From positions 1 through 8,012 of the forward strand of contig RHFA01000103.1 of assembly GCA_003724275.1 (NCBI GenBank): a DNA stretch of 8,012 nucleotides, read 5' to 3'. Position 1 is the stretch's first letter. Each line of letters begins with the position of its first letter. A program made the translations under genes and the position numbers. Below the pieces are notes generated by a model. That model was given only the letters and a program-made list of their open reading frames with translations. It was not told the DNA's origin and made no database searches. Source of the stretch: Thaumarchaeota archaeon S13. GTDB taxonomy: Archaea; Thermoproteota; Nitrososphaeria; Nitrososphaerales; Nitrosopumilaceae. Shown piece by piece: positions 6,401 through 8,012 of this stretch.

Positions 6401-6829
6401 CTAGGCTTTTTGGCCCTTGCCAGGGTCCCCGGCCTTTGCGTCGTCCTTTGCCGGCGCGTCTGCGGCGCCCTCCGCGCTTGGCTCCTCGAGCGTGCCGTCA
6501 TAGCGGCAGTTCACCTGAAAGACCTCCTCGGTTATCTCGCGGCCGCGCACGAGCTTGCGCACGCGCTTGCCCCTGGGCGCGTGCGGGAGGCCGACGCCGC
6601 GCGAGAGCATGACATACTTGCGCGCGCCGCCGTGCACGTCGCCGCGCATGGGCACGCCGGACTTGTCGCTGCCCCCCGTTATGGTTATCTTGCCGGCCAG
6701 GCCGACTGCGGCCCCGTCGAGCTCGGCGCCGATCGACGCGCCGACTAGCTGGTTTGCCTCGGCGTCCTTGAGCTCGCGGCTAGTCGAGCGGCCGCGCGAG
6801 TCCGATATGGCAAGCTTGAATGTCGCCAA
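6401..6829 (-). CDS. rps6e: 30S ribosomal protein S6e
   Basis: Small-subunit ribosomal protein found in archaea and eukaryotes. From the TTG at 6829 the product begins (M)ATFKLAISD, the family's normal N-terminus, and has 142 residues against roughly 125 in many archaea. The S6e signature ITGGSDKSGVPM is at 50-61, followed by RGDVHGGARK and the basic GKRVRKLVRG segment (87-96). The extra length is an Ala/Asp/Lys/Gly-rich tail from about 115. No ATG or GTG is available near the expected start, and the frame upstream of TTG (open to 6961) has no S6e character. An AT-rich TTAATTAA box about 29 bases upstream suits a leaderless mRNA. First gene of the operon with aIF2 gamma, whose ATG is three bases past this stop. 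Confidence 0.95.
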   Translation of the reverse strand: MATFKLAISDSRGRSTSRELKDAEANQLVGASIGAELDGAAVGLAGKITITGGSDKSGVPMRGDVHGGARKYVMLSRGVGLPHAPRGKRVRKLVRGREITEEVFQVNCRYDGTLEEPSAEGAADAPAKDDAKAGDPGKGQKA

Positions 6830-6854
6830 GCGTGCGCGAGGGCGCGCTCCTAGG

Positions 6855-6862
6855 TTAATTAA
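6855..6862 (-). promoter_or_regulatory. Probable TATA box of the S6e-aIF2 gamma-PIN operon
   Basis: TTAATTAA, palindromic and the most AT-rich octamer nearby, is centred about 29 bases before the TTG start of S6e. It also contains the TAA stop (6857-6855) of the gene upstream, so one short site serves as coding end and promoter. Assignment rests on position and composition only. Confidence 0.55.
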
Positions 6863-7358
6863 CCTTGTGCGGGCTATGGGCCGGCAGGCGGCCCCCAGGG
6901 CCGTCGTCCCGGCGGTGTGGGCCCACGGGCGGCGGGCGGCCATGCCGGCCCGCGTGGGCACGCGGCGTGGCCCCGGCCCACGAGGGGGCGGGCGCGGCCA
7001 TGGCCGCCTCGGCCTCGGAGACGCGCCTGTTGTATATCGCGATTCGCGCGTCAGCCTCCTCCCTGGACATCTGGTTCAGGAAAAGCGGGAGCGGTCCCGT
7101 AGACGGAGGCTCGTTGCGCGCCCTGCGCGCGTCCATCTCGTCGAACACCTCGCCGAGCGTAATGTCCACTAGCAGGTGGCGTATGCCAAAGTGGTCGCAC
7201 GCGGCCTCAAAGTCCCGATGATTCATCATGTGCACGTCAAGGGCGTGATACACATAGGTTTGGCCAAGCGGAGCCTTGGATGACAGGAATTTCCGGAGGT
7301 CGTCGCCGGTCCAGTGCTCGGTTTCCCACGCAGTCCTCACGGGGAACGTCCCGTCCAT
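6855..7358 (-). CDS. Unidentified protein with Pro/Arg/His-rich tail (167 aa)
   Basis: Function not recognised. From the ATG at 7358 the first 120 residues look like a folded soluble protein: aromatic-rich start (residues 5-40), a His-rich segment with H38, H43, H47, H56 and H61 plus C54 (YHALDVHMMNHRDF and CDHFGIRH), an acidic helix (DITLGEVFDEMDARRARNE), and a charged helix to about 120. The His and Asp residues might bind metal, but no known motif fits. Residues 121-167 are low-complexity Ala/Pro/Gly/Arg/His and probably disordered. There is no signal peptide or membrane helix. The frame is open to 7685, but the upstream part is Arg/Gly-rich noise antisense to nothing recognisable and overlaps the next gene. 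ATG 7373 is an alternative start; ATG 7358 fits the TATA-like box at 7383-7388. Codons such as CGG, TTC, AAT and CAT appear more than in the operon below. Confidence 0.65.
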   Translation of the reverse strand: MDGTFPVRTAWETEHWTGDDLRKFLSSKAPLGQTYVYHALDVHMMNHRDFEAACDHFGIRHLLVDITLGEVFDEMDARRARNEPPSTGPLPLFLNQMSREEADARIAIYNRRVSEAEAAMAAPAPSWAGATPRAHAGRHGRPPPVGPHRRDDGPGGRLPAHSPHKVN

Positions 7359-7382
7359 GACGGAGCGCAGCATGGCAGGAGC

Positions 7383-7388
7383 ATATAA
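7383..7388 (-). promoter_or_regulatory. Probable TATA box upstream of the 167-aa unknown gene
   Basis: TTATAT on the minus strand, within an AT-rich pocket at 7376-7420, is centred about 27 bases before the ATG at 7358, the spacing for a leaderless archaeal transcript. The GGAGG at 7391-7395 precedes only an out-of-frame ATG with a 15-codon frame, so it is unlikely to be a working ribosome site for this gene. Confidence 0.45.
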
Positions 7389-7420
7389 CTTATCCTCCAA
7401 AATGCAGCCATCCCAAATGC

Positions 7421-7747
7421 CTAGGGCGCCACCGCCGGCGGGGGCTCCGGCTCTGGCCGCGACTCCGGCACCGAGGCGATCATCTCCATGACCATGCCGG
7501 GCCGGAACTCGGCCTGCGTCACCCGCCCCCCGCGGGTGGCGAGCCGCGCGGCGGCGCACACCATGGCCCACGAGTTGTGCACCGACAGGGACATGACAAA
7601 CGCCAGCGTCCGCACGTCCTCGCTGCGGCCCGGCGTCCTGATCCCAGAGTTGCCGACCATCCTGTACCCCGTTCCGGTGCCCCATCGCCCCATGTGCGGG
7701 CTTTTGATCTTTATGCCCGCGCCGCTCGCGGCAAACGCGATGCGCAT
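7421..7747 (-). CDS. Unidentified small protein with Pro/Glu-rich C-terminus (108 aa)
   Basis: Function not recognised. From the ATG at 7747 the product has a Gly-rich, basic first third (residues 1-42), a helix-like moderately hydrophobic segment at 48-70 (LAFVMSLSVHNSWAMVCAAARL) that is marginal as a membrane helix, a short Met-rich stretch (84-90), and a tail alternating Pro, Glu and Arg (94-108). Third positions are strongly GC. The frame continues without a stop to the window edge, but between about 7771 and 7900 another frame looks like the coding one, so this gene is started at 7747, with GGGAGG about a dozen bases upstream. A GTG at 7807 is an alternative that would overlap the preceding coding end. 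An opposite-strand frame covers the same DNA and shares third positions, so strand choice rests on the protein's balanced composition. Promoter-like AT-rich DNA follows its stop. Confidence 0.5.
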   Translation of the reverse strand: MRIAFAASGAGIKIKSPHMGRWGTGTGYRMVGNSGIRTPGRSEDVRTLAFVMSLSVHNSWAMVCAAARLATRGGRVTQAEFRPGMVMEMIASVPESRPEPEPPPAVAP

Positions 7748-7770
7748 GTCCTCCTGGTTCCCTCCCGCTC

Positions 7771-8012
7771 CTAGGGCCTTCTCCTCCTCACTATGGTCAT
7801 CGTGCACTCGGCCTCCTTTCCGTGCCCGTCGGAGACCGGCATTGTGGACACGCGTCCCCTCTCCCCCGCCCCAAGCTCGCGCAACCTGCGCAAGCACCGA
7901 CCCGTTTAATGCCGCCGCCAGCACCGCGAGGTCGCAGAACACGCCGGGGCCGTAGTGTGCGCTATTCCCGCCCGACGCCACGCCGCCGGCCACCGCGGCG
8001 ATGCCGCCGCCC
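7771..8012 (-). pseudogene. 3' end of an unidentified gene with apparent frame switch (partial)
   Basis: The window edge cuts this gene. From 8012 to about 7900 the plausible protein is Gly/Ala-rich then hydrophobic (for example GNSAHYGPGVFCDLAVLAAA), with high third-position GC. Downstream of that, GC preference at third positions moves to a different frame, encoding RELGAGERGRVSTMPVSDG and ending TIVRRRRP at a TAG (7773-7771). That second frame is closed just upstream by a TAA at 7908-7906, so the two parts join only through a one-base shift around 7870-7905. A G-rich tract lies at 7853-7865. Explanations are a decayed gene, a sequencing or assembly error, or, less likely, programmed frameshifting. 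If the frame switch is wrong, the first frame simply runs on into the 108-aa gene. No family recognised. Confidence 0.4.

Noticed and set aside
6406..6411. T-rich run near the S6e/aIF2 gamma junction as terminator
   Set aside because: The T run is on the plus strand; the transcribed minus strand reads A, and the operon continues through the junction.
5124..6748. Long plus-strand ORFs opposite aIF2 gamma and S6e
   Set aside because: Both minus-strand genes are unambiguous; the opposite frames are Ser/Pro/Arg- or Arg/Val-rich shadows of GC-rich coding DNA.
6830..6961. Upstream extension of S6e
   Set aside because: S6e homology begins exactly at the TTG at 6829; the extension covers the promoter and the tail of the upstream gene.
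7359..7685. Upstream extension of the 167-aa gene to 7685
   Set aside because: It is Arg/Gly/His-rich, overlaps the 108-aa gene in another frame and crosses an AT-rich promoter pocket, so it looks like a shadow frame.
7488..7955. 155-codon plus-strand ORF opposite the unknown genes
   Set aside because: Composition is Pro/Ser/Arg/Thr-rich with few acidic residues, typical of an antisense shadow. Third positions coincide with the minus-strand frame, so GC bias alone does not separate them; rejection is moderate, not certain.

Overview
The window is archaeal. The genes fit an ammonia-oxidising Thaumarchaeota (Nitrososphaerota) lineage, probably a high-GC relative of the Nitrosopumilus/Cenarchaeum group. 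The evidence is an A-type ATP synthase operon, the archaeal/eukaryotic-type ribosomal protein S6e, an archaeal initiation factor aIF2 gamma that looks (from memory, no search run) most like Nitrosopumilales versions, and promoters built as an AT-rich box about 26-29 bases before leaderless start codons. By eye the DNA is strongly GC-rich and most genes favour G or C at third codon positions. The genus is not established.

Layout. Positions 1-3409 (+) hold the distal part of an A-type ATP synthase operon: catalytic subunit A (5' end outside the window), regulatory subunit B, central-stalk subunit D, and a 48-codon ORF, all overlapping or a few bases apart. Positions 3406-3780 (-) hold a small, probably DNA-binding protein with an N-terminal ribbon-helix-helix-like part and a C-terminal Cys/His cluster; its stop codon shares a CTAG with the stop of the 48-codon ORF. 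A short divergent promoter region (3781-3884) separates it from a PfkB-family sugar kinase (+, 3885-4748).

Positions 4759-6829 (-) hold a tight translation operon: S6e, then aIF2 gamma, then a PIN-domain nuclease-like protein of the archaeal Fcf1-like type. This order is a known archaeal neighbourhood linking ribosome structure, initiator tRNA delivery and probable RNA processing. Upstream of it, 6855-8012 (-) contains two unrecognised genes and the broken-looking end of a third. Codon use here is somewhat different, Pro/Arg-rich tails are common, and the apparent reading frame switches near 7900. This right end is the least explained and most interesting part of the window.

Functionally the left part makes the soluble catalytic head and rotor shaft of the ATP synthase and the right-centre part serves translation. 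The sugar kinase and putative regulator sit between them as a divergent pair. No RNA gene, CRISPR array, insertion sequence or clear prophage module was seen, and no stretch over 300 bases lacks a gene.
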